Of a stretch of DNA of 64,000 nucleotides, positions 46,734-55,425 are shown piece after piece. Location of the stretch: the NCBI RefSeq assembly GCF_000373965.1, contig NZ_KB892863.1, positions 62,001 to 126,000 on the forward strand. Direction: 5' to 3'. Every line of letters starts with the position of its first letter. The stretch's first letter is position 1. Origin of the DNA: Uliginosibacterium gangwonense DSM 18521 (GTDB lineage Bacteria; Pseudomonadota; Gammaproteobacteria; Burkholderiales; Rhodocyclaceae). The notes beneath the pieces are model-generated. The model made no database searches, was not told the DNA's origin, and saw only the letters and a program-made list of their open reading frames with translations. Position numbers and translations under genes: made by a program.

Positions 46734-47501
46734 CTACCGGGGCCAGCCGATTTCCCGTGCAGTCAGTGGGCCAATCAATGTGTCTTTCAGTCTGGGAGGG
46801 ATGTCTGCCTGGGTTTCACTGACAGGGATTCTGCCTGCCATGATTTCTGCCTGGGCCTGCGGATAGAGGGGGGACTGGTTGGGGGCGGCGTAACCATCAG
46901 GGAAAACCGGCAGCCCCGTACCCAAGTCGTAATGATCCGTGGCGCCCAAGGCATGGAGCATTTCATGGGTGAGCACCACGAGATTGCTTCCTTGCATGCT
47001 TTGCGTGGCGAACAGGTTGGCCAAGCCGATATGTGCTTTGGCCAAGCCGGTGGAGTCAGGGGCAACCTGAGTCTGCGCAGGATCATAGAACAGTGCGTAC
47101 ATGCGGATATCTGGGCGGATGCCGGTTGCAGGCGTCCGCAGCCAAGCCCAGTAGCGGATGGAAAGACTCCAGCGCATCACCTCGAATATGCTGGGGCGAA
47201 TCGGGCGTGGTGGGGGCACGTAGCTGATCACAGGCCCGAGTGAGACTCTGACCGGCTGAGGCTGTGTAATGCCGTGTTCATGCGCCTGCTGTTCCAGGTA
47301 CTCCTCTACGGGTGCGAAACTGGAGGCATCCAAGGATGCGATGAATTTTGCTGCGGCTTGGCTGCCATCGGCATTGATGGGATAGACCGTGACATACAAG
47401 GTCGACTTCCAGGCGTGAACCCGTTTGTTGGCCTGCCATGTTCCAATAGCAACGCTGACCAGGATGAACAGTAAAATGGCGATACGGATGCGTTTGAACA
47501 T
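46734..47501 (-). CDS. Membrane-anchored metzincin-like metalloprotease, uncharacterised
   Basis: A 255-residue protein with an N-terminal anchor or uncleaved signal (IAILLFILVSVAIGTWQA). The centre carries VVLTHEMLHALGATDHYD, which fits HExxHxxGxxD, the zinc signature of the snapalysin-like metzincins in which Asp replaces the third His. A later EIMAGRI could be the Met-turn. The preceding region has no familiar domain. The ATG at 47501 is chosen because the membrane segment begins directly; the ribosome-binding site is poor. It lies 78 bases downstream of clpB behind a terminator. Substrate unknown. Confidence 0.6.
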   Translation of the reverse strand: MFKRIRIAILLFILVSVAIGTWQANKRVHAWKSTLYVTVYPINADGSQAAAKFIASLDASSFAPVEEYLEQQAHEHGITQPQPVRVSLGPVISYVPPPRPIRPSIFEVMRWSLSIRYWAWLRTPATGIRPDIRMYALFYDPAQTQVAPDSTGLAKAHIGLANLFATQSMQGSNLVVLTHEMLHALGATDHYDLGTGLPVFPDGYAAPNQSPLYPQAQAEIMAGRIPVSETQADIPPRLKDTLIGPLTAREIGWPR

Positions 47502-47531
47502 GGCAATGAGCGGCGGATGCAAATGGCAAAG

Positions 47532-47554
47532 AAAACCCGGCCGGGCCGGGTTTT
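47532..47554 (-). terminator. Intrinsic terminator after clpB
   Basis: Perfect 10-bp stem AAAACCCGGC with GCCGGGTTTT and a 3-base loop, 26 bases beyond the clpB stop, ending in T4 on both strands. It lies just upstream of the metalloprotease gene, which therefore probably has its own promoter or depends on readthrough. Confidence 0.82.
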
Positions 47555-47579
47555 GCGATTATGCGCGAATTTGTGAGGT

Positions 47580-50162
47580 TCAAGAGGGTTTGCGGAATAC
47601 GAAATGACCGGTGGCGTAATCGACAATCACGCTATCCTTGGGGCCAAAGTGCCCTTCAAGGATCTCGCGTGCAAGCGGATTTTCGATATGCTCCTGAATC
47701 GCCCGCTTGAGCGGGCGTGCGCCAAAGACAGGATCGAACCCCGCTTTGGCAATTTCGCCCAACGCGGCATCGGTGACAGTCAGGCCGATTTCCATCTTGG
47801 TGAGCCGGGCCAGTAACTTGCCCAACTGGATCTTGGCGATGCCCTGGATATGCTCTTCAGCCAAAGCATGGAAGACCACGACCTCATCGATCCGGTTGAT
47901 GAACTCAGGGCGGAAGAAGGTCTTTACTTCGGCCATGACCGCCGCCTTGACTGATTCATAGCTCTCACCCGCCATCTGCTGGATCATCTGGCTACCCAGG
48001 TTGGAGGTCATCACGATCACCGTGTTCTTGAAGTCCACGGTGCGGCCTTGTCCGTCGGTCATGCGCCCGTCATCGAGCACCTGGAGCAGAACGTTGAACA
48101 CATCCGGGTGGGCTTTTTCCACTTCGTCGAACAGGATGACCGAATACGGTTTGCGCCGAACCTGCTCGGTCAGGTAGCCCCCTTCTTCATACCCTACATA
48201 TCCTGGAGGGGCTCCAATCATGCGGGCAACGGAATGTTTCTCCATGAACTCGCTCATGTCGATGCGAATCAGGTGTTCTTCGGAATCGAAGAGGAAGTTG
48301 GCAAGGGTCTTGCACAGTTCGGTCTTGCCCACGCCCGTTGGCCCCAGGAATAGGAAGGAGCCGTAGGGGCGGCCTTCTTCCGATAACCCGGCACGAGACC
48401 GGCGGATGGCGTCCGCCACCAGGCGTACCGCTTCGTCTTGCCCAACGACACGTTGATGGAGCTTGTCTTCCATCTGGAGCAATTTTTGGCGCTCACCCTG
48501 CATCATCTTGGCAACAGGAATGCCCGTGGCCCGGGAGACGACTTCTGCAATTTCCTCCGCCCCCACCTGGGTGCGCAACAGCTTGTTTGCTGGCCGTGTG
48601 CCCTGGACTCCCTCGGCAGCCTTGAGCTGGGCTTCCAACTTGGGCAACTCGCCGTACTGCAACTCGCTCATCTTCTGCCAGTCGCCTTTGCGGCGAGCTT
48701 CTTCCATCTGTTGGCGAACCTGATCGATGGCTTCCTTGATATGCTGGGAGCCAACAACAACAGCTTTTTCTGCCTTCCAGATTTCTTCCAGGTCGGCGAA
48801 TTCACGTTCCTGTCTGGCGATTTCCTCTTCGATCAAGGCCAAGCGCTTTTGCGAAGCCTCGTCGGTTTCCTTCTTCATCGCTTCACGCTCGATCTTGAGC
48901 TGGATAAGGCGGCGTTCAAGCCGGTCCATCTCCTCGGGCTTGGAATCGATCTCCATGCGGATGCGGGCGGCTGCCTCGTCGATCAGGTCGATGGCTTTGT
49001 CGGGCAGGAAGCGATCCGTGATGTAACGATGCGAGAGTTCTGCTGCCGCAACAATGGCCGGATCGGTGATGTCGACCCCGTGGTGGACTTCATATTTCTC
49101 CTGTAGCCCGCGCAGGATGGCGATGGTGGCTTCCACAGTAGGTTCATTGACCAGCACTTTCTGGAAACGGCGCTCCAGCGCGGCGTCCTTCTCTATGTAT
49201 TTGCGATATTCATCCAGCGTGGTGGCGCCAATACAATGCAATTCGCCGCGCGCCAAGGCGGGCTTGAGCATGTTACCTGCATCAATGGCACCTTCTGCCT
49301 TGCCTGCGCCAACCATGGTGTGCAATTCATCGATAAAGACGATGATCTTGCCTTCCTCTTTGGCAATGTCATTGAGCACTGCTTTGAGGCGCTCTTCAAA
49401 TTCCCCGCGATATTTGGCACCTGCGAGCAGCATGGCCATGTCGAGCACCAGTACCCGCTTGCCTTTAAGGGTTTCGGGAACTTCGCCATTGATGATGCGT
49501 TGCGCCAGTCCTTCGACGATGGCTGTTTTGCCTACGCCTGGTTCGCCAATGAGTACGGGGTTGTTCTTGGTGCGCCGTTGCAGGATCTGGATGGCACGGC
49601 GGATTTCATCGTCGCGCCCGATCACCGGATCAAGCTTGCCTTGGCGAGCCCGCTCGGTGAGATCCAGGCAATACTTTTTGAGTGCCTCGCGTTGGGTCTC
49701 GGCTTCTGCATCGTTGACGCCGGTGCCGCCACGCACGGCCTCAATGGCTGCTTCCACACTGCGCCGTGTGCCACCATGTTCCTTGAACAATTTACCCGTC
49801 GGGCCTTTGTCTTCAGTGAGTGCGAGCAGGAACAGCTCGCTGGCGATGAACTGATCGCCGTGCTTTTGGGCTTCACGATCTGTCAAATTGAGCAGGTTGC
49901 CCAAGTCGCGCCCCACTTGCACGTCACCGCCGTGTCCTTGCACCTGAGGCAGACGATCAAGTGTCTTGATCAAAGCAGCCTGCAAAGGCGCCACATTGAC
50001 GCCCGCATGTGCCAGCAGGGATGCCGTGGCGCCATCTTCCTGTTGAAGCAGGGCCAGCAGGAGGTGCTGAGGTTCAATGAACTGGTTTTCGTGCCCAACC
50101 GCAAGACTTTGGGCATCAGACAAGGCCTGCTGGAAACGGGTTGTGAGTTTGTCGAGTCGCAT
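47580..50162 (-). CDS. clpB: Protein disaggregase ClpB
   Basis: An 860-residue Hsp100 AAA+ chaperone that rescues aggregated proteins with DnaK. Domains: Clp N-terminal repeats (residues about 1-145), first ATPase with [16 protein letters not shown], the long coiled-coil M domain (about 400-525, [11 protein letters not shown]-type heptads), second ATPase with [15 protein letters not shown], and the C-terminal D2-small domain. No ClpP-binding tripeptide loop is expected in ClpB. A consensus heat-shock promoter lies upstream. Confidence 0.97.
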   Translation of the reverse strand: MRLDKLTTRFQQALSDAQSLAVGHENQFIEPQHLLLALLQQEDGATASLLAHAGVNVAPLQAALIKTLDRLPQVQGHGGDVQVGRDLGNLLNLTDREAQKHGDQFIASELFLLALTEDKGPTGKLFKEHGGTRRSVEAAIEAVRGGTGVNDAEAETQREALKKYCLDLTERARQGKLDPVIGRDDEIRRAIQILQRRTKNNPVLIGEPGVGKTAIVEGLAQRIINGEVPETLKGKRVLVLDMAMLLAGAKYRGEFEERLKAVLNDIAKEEGKIIVFIDELHTMVGAGKAEGAIDAGNMLKPALARGELHCIGATTLDEYRKYIEKDAALERRFQKVLVNEPTVEATIAILRGLQEKYEVHHGVDITDPAIVAAAELSHRYITDRFLPDKAIDLIDEAAARIRMEIDSKPEEMDRLERRLIQLKIEREAMKKETDEASQKRLALIEEEIARQEREFADLEEIWKAEKAVVVGSQHIKEAIDQVRQQMEEARRKGDWQKMSELQYGELPKLEAQLKAAEGVQGTRPANKLLRTQVGAEEIAEVVSRATGIPVAKMMQGERQKLLQMEDKLHQRVVGQDEAVRLVADAIRRSRAGLSEEGRPYGSFLFLGPTGVGKTELCKTLANFLFDSEEHLIRIDMSEFMEKHSVARMIGAPPGYVGYEEGGYLTEQVRRKPYSVILFDEVEKAHPDVFNVLLQVLDDGRMTDGQGRTVDFKNTVIVMTSNLGSQMIQQMAGESYESVKAAVMAEVKTFFRPEFINRIDEVVVFHALAEEHIQGIAKIQLGKLLARLTKMEIGLTVTDAALGEIAKAGFDPVFGARPLKRAIQEHIENPLAREILEGHFGPKDSVIVDYATGHFVFRKPS

Positions 50163-50198
50163 GGGGGTACTCCGGGTTACTCATTTTTGATGACATAA

Positions 50199-50227
50199 AG
50201 ATGGGGCTGACTTACCAGAGTTTCAAG
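50199..50227 (-). promoter_or_regulatory. Sigma-32 (RpoH) heat-shock promoter of clpB
   Basis: Minus strand: CTTGAAA (50221-50227), 14 bases, then CCCCATCT (50199-50206). This matches the E. coli heat-shock consensus CTTGAA-N13-15-CCCCATNT. It lies 37 bases before the clpB ATG. Confidence 0.9.
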
Positions 50228-50345
50228 TCTTTGTCTCCAAAAGGAAGCCCGGGCATGTACTCCCGGGCTGATCCGTACAGGCTTGTATCGGAGTGATGCT
50301 AGTGTCCAAGCAGCTTGAATCCCCACATCAGAGAAGGAGCGCAGC

Positions 50346-50861
50346 ATGAGCACGAAAACAGAGCAGGCGGTGATCAGCATGCAGAAGAAAAATCTGGATT
50401 CCGCCGTGCGGCTGGCGCAAATGTCGATTGAGAATTCGCAACGCATCCTGCAACTCCAGGTGGATGTGGCGCGTGATCTTTTCGATGAAGGGGTTGCCAG
50501 TGCCAAGCAGATGGCGCATGTGGGCTCCCCGCAGGAAGCCATGGAATTGCGGGCCCGCTATGCGCAGCAATCGGCGGAAAAAATGTTTGCCTGTAGCCGC
50601 AGCATTGCCGAAATTACCGCTGAATTGCAGACTGAGATGGGGAAGATGGTGAGCGATCAGCTCAATTCAGGCAGTCATGACATGCTTGAAGCCATGCAGC
50701 AATTCATGACGGGGATGCCCTTGAATAATCATGCGGCGGCGGAAGTTTTGCAACATACCTTTGATGCAGCGCGTAAAACGCTGGAGCAGGTTGCCAAAGT
50801 CTCTAGCGAAGCCTTTACAGCATTTTCCATTCCACCAGGAAATGGGGCCAAACATCGTTGA
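50346..50861 (+). CDS. Phasin family protein (PHA granule-associated)
   Basis: A 171-residue, almost wholly helical, amphipathic protein of the PhaP/phasin_2 type: NLDSAVRLAQMSIENSQRILQLQVDVARDLFDEGVASAKQMAHVGSPQEAMELRARYAQQSAEKMFACSRSIAEI. Such proteins coat polyhydroxyalkanoate granules and limit their size. AAGGAG lies 10 bases before the ATG. No pha biosynthesis genes are nearby. Convergent with hpnE. Confidence 0.85.
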   Translation: MSTKTEQAVISMQKKNLDSAVRLAQMSIENSQRILQLQVDVARDLFDEGVASAKQMAHVGSPQEAMELRARYAQQSAEKMFACSRSIAEITAELQTEMGKMVSDQLNSGSHDMLEAMQQFMTGMPLNNHAAAEVLQHTFDAARKTLEQVAKVSSEAFTAFSIPPGNGAKHR

Positions 50862-50873
50862 TTGAATGATGTT

Positions 50874-52181
50874 TCAGGCGGAGGGCAGGCTGCGTAACAA
50901 TTGGCGCGCAGCCGCCAAGCCGGAACGCACGGCTGCTTCAATGCAAGATGGGTAGTCTGATTCTACGTAATCCCCTGCCAGTAACAGATTGCGGATGGGC
51001 GTGATCGTCCTGGGGCGAACCAGGCAGGGGGTACAAGAGAAGGCCGCGTTGTCTTCGCGGATCACGTGCGACCAGCGAGGCGCAGGCAGGCGTGGCACGA
51101 TCCGTTCAATGGCATGATGGGTATCCAGGGCCAATTCTTCATCGGGCAGGGCTGTACGCGGTTCATCCGCAATGCTTACGCACGCAACAAGCCCCGTTGA
51201 GCTTCCCAAACGAGCCGTGTCGAAAAGCCAGCGGATTGGTGGGCCGGGGAGGTGCATCACAGGGTTGGGTAAGCTGACTTCGGGACCATAATCTAGATAC
51301 ACGGTTGTCATGTTCTCGGTGGGCACGCTGTCGATCTGTTCTCGCAATAAAGTCAGCGCTTCCAGCCCCGTAAGCAGTTTGCCAGCCTGTTGGGGGGCTA
51401 CTGCCAAAATGACGTGGCTGTACAACTGGTTTTCTGAGGCGTTGCCTTTAAGCCGGAATAGCCCTTCGTCGAGTTGGATTTCCCGGATCGGGGCTGCGGT
51501 GTGAACGGAGTTACCCTGCCGGGAAAGGTATAGGGTGGCGGGCACAGGCAGCAGTTCGGACAAATCGATGCGCGGCACAATCCACTCTGCTTCTGAGCGA
51601 CCTGCAAAAAGCGTGTTGCGAAGCATGTTGGCGAACATTTGCGCAGAAGCACGCTCAGCCGGTGTCTTGAGCATGAGCAGGCAAAGGGGGTTCCAGACCA
51701 ATTCCTTAAGGAGTGGTGTTTGCCTCGTATCCGCCAGCAATTGTGTAACAGTGATGTCTTGTCGCAAGGCGTAGCGTTGCCGACGCAGATCCCAGTACAA
51801 ACGCATGGCTGCGAGGCTGTCTTGCCAGCCCAACCCGCTAGCACCAAACATGCCCAGTGACAGATGCAAGGGCGGTGGCAGGCTGGATAGACTCAGGCCC
51901 AGCCGTTCAGGTACAAACAGGTCGAAGGGGCGTGTGTGCAGAGTTTTGGGATTGACCCCCAGGAAACGCAGCATCCTGAGTGTTTCTGTATATGCACCAA
52001 ATAATTGGTGGTACCCATTGCTGATCGTTCTGCCATCCGGGTAGGCTACACGGGCACGCCCGCCCAGTACGGTAGCAGCCTCGAAAACGCTGACTTTGAC
52101 CTGGGCACGGGTCAATTCCACGGCAGCACTTAAACCTGCGTAGCCCGCGCCAATGATGGCAACATGCGGAGAGCTTGTCAT
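50874..52181 (-). CDS. hpnE: Hydroxysqualene dehydroxylase HpnE
   Basis: A 435-residue FAD amine-oxidase-like enzyme. Dinucleotide-binding N terminus HVAIIGAGYAGLSAAVELTRAQVKVSVFEA, GGRARVAYPDGRTISNGYHQLFG, and the C-terminal FAD contact NLLLAGDYVESDYPSCIEAAVRSGLAAA. It converts hydroxysqualene to squalene in the HpnC-HpnD-HpnE route to hopanoids. The ATG at 52181 overlaps the hpnD stop by four bases. Confidence 0.9.
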   Translation of the reverse strand: MTSSPHVAIIGAGYAGLSAAVELTRAQVKVSVFEAATVLGGRARVAYPDGRTISNGYHQLFGAYTETLRMLRFLGVNPKTLHTRPFDLFVPERLGLSLSSLPPPLHLSLGMFGASGLGWQDSLAAMRLYWDLRRQRYALRQDITVTQLLADTRQTPLLKELVWNPLCLLMLKTPAERASAQMFANMLRNTLFAGRSEAEWIVPRIDLSELLPVPATLYLSRQGNSVHTAAPIREIQLDEGLFRLKGNASENQLYSHVILAVAPQQAGKLLTGLEALTLLREQIDSVPTENMTTVYLDYGPEVSLPNPVMHLPGPPIRWLFDTARLGSSTGLVACVSIADEPRTALPDEELALDTHHAIERIVPRLPAPRWSHVIREDNAAFSCTPCLVRPRTITPIRNLLLAGDYVESDYPSCIEAAVRSGLAAARQLLRSLPSA

Positions 52182-53011
52182 GGCTTTAACCATACCCGGG
52201 TGGCGATCCAGAGTTTACGTAATGGTGTCAGGCTGATTTTATGCGTGAGCACTTGGCGTGGGGCGAAGTGTATCTCGTGCAGCATGGCTTGCTGGATGGC
52301 CGCCAGGATGAGGGATGTGCGCTGGGTTTTGCGGTCTGCCGCCTGCAAGTGGCTCAGTGCCTGGGAAAAGAGGGCCTGGGTGCGCTGGATCTGGAAGGTC
52401 ATCAGCCGATCAAAATTTTCGCTGCCATGGCTGTCCAGGATTTCCGCCGCAGGCACATTGTATTGCTGTAGCTCATCCACGGGCAGATAGATTCTGCCTT
52501 GACGTGCATCGGCGCCTACGTTGACGAGCAGCTCTGCCAGCTTGAGGGCAACTCCCAGATCGTGGGCGAACTTCTGTGTGGCACGGTCGGTATAGCTGCA
52601 GATTTCACTCATCAGCAGGCAGACTGTACCGGAGACGCGATAGCAATACAGTTGCAGATTCTTGAAATCGAGATAGCGCCCTTGCTGGAGATCCATGCTG
52701 GTGCCGTCGATCATCTCGCTGAACAGTTCCTGAGGAAGATCGAAAGTATGGATGGCTTGCGCCAGGGCTTTGCCAACCGGATGCTCAGGCAGACCTGAGA
52801 ATACGCTATCCAGTTGTGATTCCCACCACTCCAGCTTGCGTTCTGCAAGCTGCGGATCGTGGGTGTCTGCTACAACAGATTCCAGCTCACGTAAAAAGGC
52901 ATGCACAGCAGCGATAGCGGTCCGCTGCTCCTGAGGCAGAAAAACCAGGCTGTAGTAAAGGCTGGAGCCTGGCATGGCTGCTTTTTGCTGGCAGTAGTCA
53001 TCGGGTGTCAC
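52178..53011 (-). CDS. hpnD: Presqualene diphosphate synthase HpnD
   Basis: A 277-residue trans-isoprenyl diphosphate synthase of the squalene/phytoene family. Aspartate-rich sites: LESVVADTHDPQLAERKLEWW and NVGADARQGRIYLP, with EMIDGTSMDLQQGRYLDF. It joins two farnesyl diphosphates to presqualene diphosphate. The GTG at 53011 is chosen: AAGGA lies upstream and the protein then starts (V/M)TPDDYCQQKA, the canonical N terminus; a GTG eleven codons earlier is the alternative. Usual partner hpnC and the cyclase shc are not in this window. Confidence 0.88.
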   Translation of the reverse strand: MTPDDYCQQKAAMPGSSLYYSLVFLPQEQRTAIAAVHAFLRELESVVADTHDPQLAERKLEWWESQLDSVFSGLPEHPVGKALAQAIHTFDLPQELFSEMIDGTSMDLQQGRYLDFKNLQLYCYRVSGTVCLLMSEICSYTDRATQKFAHDLGVALKLAELLVNVGADARQGRIYLPVDELQQYNVPAAEILDSHGSENFDRLMTFQIQRTQALFSQALSHLQAADRKTQRTSLILAAIQQAMLHEIHFAPRQVLTHKISLTPLRKLWIATRVWLKP

Positions 53012-53104
53012 TGCGGTGGAATCCTTGCTACGTGCGATCAGCACGAAACCGCTATCGTAACCGCAAGGCCTGTCTGTCTTCTACCCCAGGATGAGTGTGG
53101 GCAG

Positions 53105-54529
53105 CTATGTTTGAATGCGTGGGAGTGAGATGCTCGCCGTCAATCCTCGGCCGGGAGGGGATTTGAGTGTGAGGCTTCCACCATGCATTTCAACAATCGC
53201 CTTGGCGATGGCAAGGCCAAGTCCGGTGCCCCCGGTGTGGCGAGCGCGCGAGGCTTCCAGCCGGAAATAGGGCTCCAGGACTTTTTCCAGGTCGGCTTCT
53301 GGAATGCCTGGGCCGTGATCCCGGATGTGCAAGCGGACTTCTTTGCCCAAGTCCTCCAAATGGAGTTCTATCGTGCCGCCGCCGCCGTAGCAGCGGGCGT
53401 TTTCGAGCAAGTTGGCGATGCAGCGGCGCAGCGCATGAGGGCGTGCCGTGATGGGGGCATGGCTCCTTCCCTCGCGGCGGATTTGGGCGCCCAGTTCTTC
53501 CATGTCTTCCACCACGCTATCGAGCAGTGCATCAAGATTGAGCAGGACTGGGGGCTCCGTGTTGCTTCCTGCACGCAGAAAGTCCAGCGTGTGGCCGATC
53601 ATCGTATCCATCTCCGTCAGATCGTGCGACATCTTGTTGCGCAAGGCGGGGTCAGGTATGGCTTCCAGACGGAGCCTCAGGCGGGTGAGCGGCAGGCGCA
53701 GATCATGTGAAACAGCGGAGAGCGCCTGAGCTCGGGTATCGATATAGCGCTTCAAGGCCCGCTGCATGGCGTTGAATGCCTCGGCCGCACGCCGGACTTC
53801 CACTGTGCCGGTCTCTGGCATGGCAGGGTTGTTCAGGTTACGTGCAAGCCCGGCTGCCGCATCGGCAAAACTCGCCAGGGGGCGGGTCAGACGGCGGACG
53901 GCCCAGATTGACAGCAAGCCTGCAGACAGACTGAGTAGAGCCAGTAGTGCGATGACACGGGTAGGGTAGTTATCTGTGGGTTTGGGGAGTACATGATGGA
54001 ACGTGACTGTTGTGCCATCCCGTAAACGCGCTTGGGCGATAAAGACGAGTGGATAGAGTTTGAATCTGAACAACTCATCATCATCAGTGGTCCTCTCATG
54101 TGGGCGGCGGGTGTGTTCTTCAGGGGGGTGAAGAAAGGGCGCGAACAGGTCACGATTGATTGTCTCCATGCGCAGAACCTGAATGGTTGTGGAGTAGGGG
54201 CTTTGCTCACGTGCCTGATGGACAAACGTTTGGGCAGCGTTGCTCTGGTCCGCTCCATCTTGGGCCCAGGGTAAAGCCAGCGTCAGCGTTGTAGGAGGTA
54301 CGCTCAGTGCCTTGACGAGCACGGCCCGTTCCTGCGGGTCGGCCTGCTCCAGTGCCGTAATGATTCCGCCTGTACGGCGTGCGGAATATTCAGCCAGAAG
54401 CTTGTAATTGAGCTTGCTGCGCTCATCGAGCATCAGCCATAAGCCCAACACCTGCACCAGCAGCAAAACGCTGAAAAGGGCTAGGGCAAGTTGCCCAAAC
54501 AGGGTTTTGGGCAACAATCTGGAGATCAT
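53105..54529 (-). CDS. Two-component sensor histidine kinase (EnvZ-like, HAMP)
   Basis: A 474-residue membrane kinase. TM1 (LALALFSVLLLVQVLGLWLML), a periplasmic domain of about 150 residues containing a His/Asp/Glu-rich stretch (HPPEEHTRRPHERTTDDDEL), TM2 (VIALLALLSLSAGLLSIWAV), HAMP, the H-box SAVSHDLRLPLTRLR, N-box NLLENARCYGG, and G-boxes RDHGPGIPEADL and TGGTGLGLAIAKAI. The charged stretch could bind metal, which is a guess. Its ATG overlaps the regulator's stop (ATGA). Likely partner of the response regulator encoded just upstream. Confidence 0.92.
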   Translation of the reverse strand: MISRLLPKTLFGQLALALFSVLLLVQVLGLWLMLDERSKLNYKLLAEYSARRTGGIITALEQADPQERAVLVKALSVPPTTLTLALPWAQDGADQSNAAQTFVHQAREQSPYSTTIQVLRMETINRDLFAPFLHPPEEHTRRPHERTTDDDELFRFKLYPLVFIAQARLRDGTTVTFHHVLPKPTDNYPTRVIALLALLSLSAGLLSIWAVRRLTRPLASFADAAAGLARNLNNPAMPETGTVEVRRAAEAFNAMQRALKRYIDTRAQALSAVSHDLRLPLTRLRLRLEAIPDPALRNKMSHDLTEMDTMIGHTLDFLRAGSNTEPPVLLNLDALLDSVVEDMEELGAQIRREGRSHAPITARPHALRRCIANLLENARCYGGGGTIELHLEDLGKEVRLHIRDHGPGIPEADLEKVLEPYFRLEASRARHTGGTGLGLAIAKAIVEMHGGSLTLKSPPGRGLTASISLPRIQT

Positions 54530-55233
54530 TGTCGTGATACCTGGGCGGAAAGCATATAGCCCTCGCTGCGCATGGTCTTGATCAGTTGTGGGTCTCGGGC
54601 ATCATCGTTCAGTCTGCGGCGCAGGCGTGAGATCATCACATCAATGGTTCTGTCCAGTGGGTTGGCATCGCGTCCTGCCAAGGCATCCATGAGTTGATCC
54701 CGGGAAAAAACGGTGTTGGGTGTGTCGGCCAGCAGATGCAGCAGGCGGAATTCTCCAGCCGAGAGGGCAATCACCACGCCGTCGGCGCCAATCAGGTTGC
54801 GCGCCGCCAGATCAAGCGTCCAGCCTGCAAAGCGGAGGGACTTGGCACTTGCTTCCTGGTGGTTGTTATCTTGGGCCCGTCGCAAAATGCTTTTGATACG
54901 GGCAAGCAACTCGCGGGGGTTGAAAGGTTTGGGTAAATAGTCGTCCGCCCCCATTTCTAGACCGATGATGCGATCCATGTCATCCCCACGTGCGGTCAGC
55001 ATGAGAATGGGCAGGCGTGAGGTCGCACTCAGATTGCGGCAGAGCGTAAGACCATCTTCCCCTGGCAGCATCAGATCAAGGATCACCAGATCAGGCGGGT
55101 TTTCCGCCAGCCGCTGGCGCATTTGCACGCCATCTGCGGCGGTATCCACGGTGTAGCCCTGGCTGCCAAGGTAGCCATGCAAAAGCTCAGTCAGCTCGGG
55201 GTCATCATCAACCACCAGTATTCGTTTGCTCAT
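54526..55233 (-). CDS. OmpR-family response regulator
   Basis: A 235-residue regulator: receiver domain (ILVVDDDPELTELLHGYL, phosphoacceptor Asp in PDLVILDLMLPGEDG, Lys in YLPKPFNPRELLARI) and C-terminal winged helix (ALSAGEFRLLHLLADTPNTVFSRDQLMDALAGRDANPLDRTIDVMISRLRRRLNDD). It resembles OmpR itself. The ATG at 55233 is preceded by GAAGTG. It is divergent from the PepSY-flavodoxin reductase gene, a plausible target. Confidence 0.93.
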   Translation of the reverse strand: MSKRILVVDDDPELTELLHGYLGSQGYTVDTAADGVQMRQRLAENPPDLVILDLMLPGEDGLTLCRNLSATSRLPILMLTARGDDMDRIIGLEMGADDYLPKPFNPRELLARIKSILRRAQDNNHQEASAKSLRFAGWTLDLAARNLIGADGVVIALSAGEFRLLHLLADTPNTVFSRDQLMDALAGRDANPLDRTIDVMISRLRRRLNDDARDPQLIKTMRSEGYMLSAQVSRQ

Positions 55234-55313
55234 CACAGATTCACTTCTCTTTACGTATGTCTAGCATACCTTGGCAATTGGCGGGTACAGGCTTTGTGAC
55301 ACCCAAAGAACAA

Positions 55314-55364
55314 TCATTTACGGTCCATTAACAAAACGGGAGGGTGTGCGAATACCTCATTTAC
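55314..55364. promoter_or_regulatory. Direct repeats TCATTTAC in the divergent regulator/reductase spacer
   Basis: TCATTTAC occurs at 55314-55321 and 55357-55364, 43 bases apart (about four helical turns), with a related CCATTAAC between them (55325-55332). Direct repeats are the usual site form for OmpR-type regulators, so these may be binding sites of the adjacent response regulator. Confidence 0.35.
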
Positions 55365-55425
55365 AGAAGGGATATGTAATGGAGCCATCTCATTTTAGAT
55401 GCCCGGATCACGGGTTCGGCTCATC

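Noticed and set aside
49236-50198. Long plus-strand open frame opposite clpB
   Set aside because: Antisense shadow; the clpB reading is unambiguous over its whole length.
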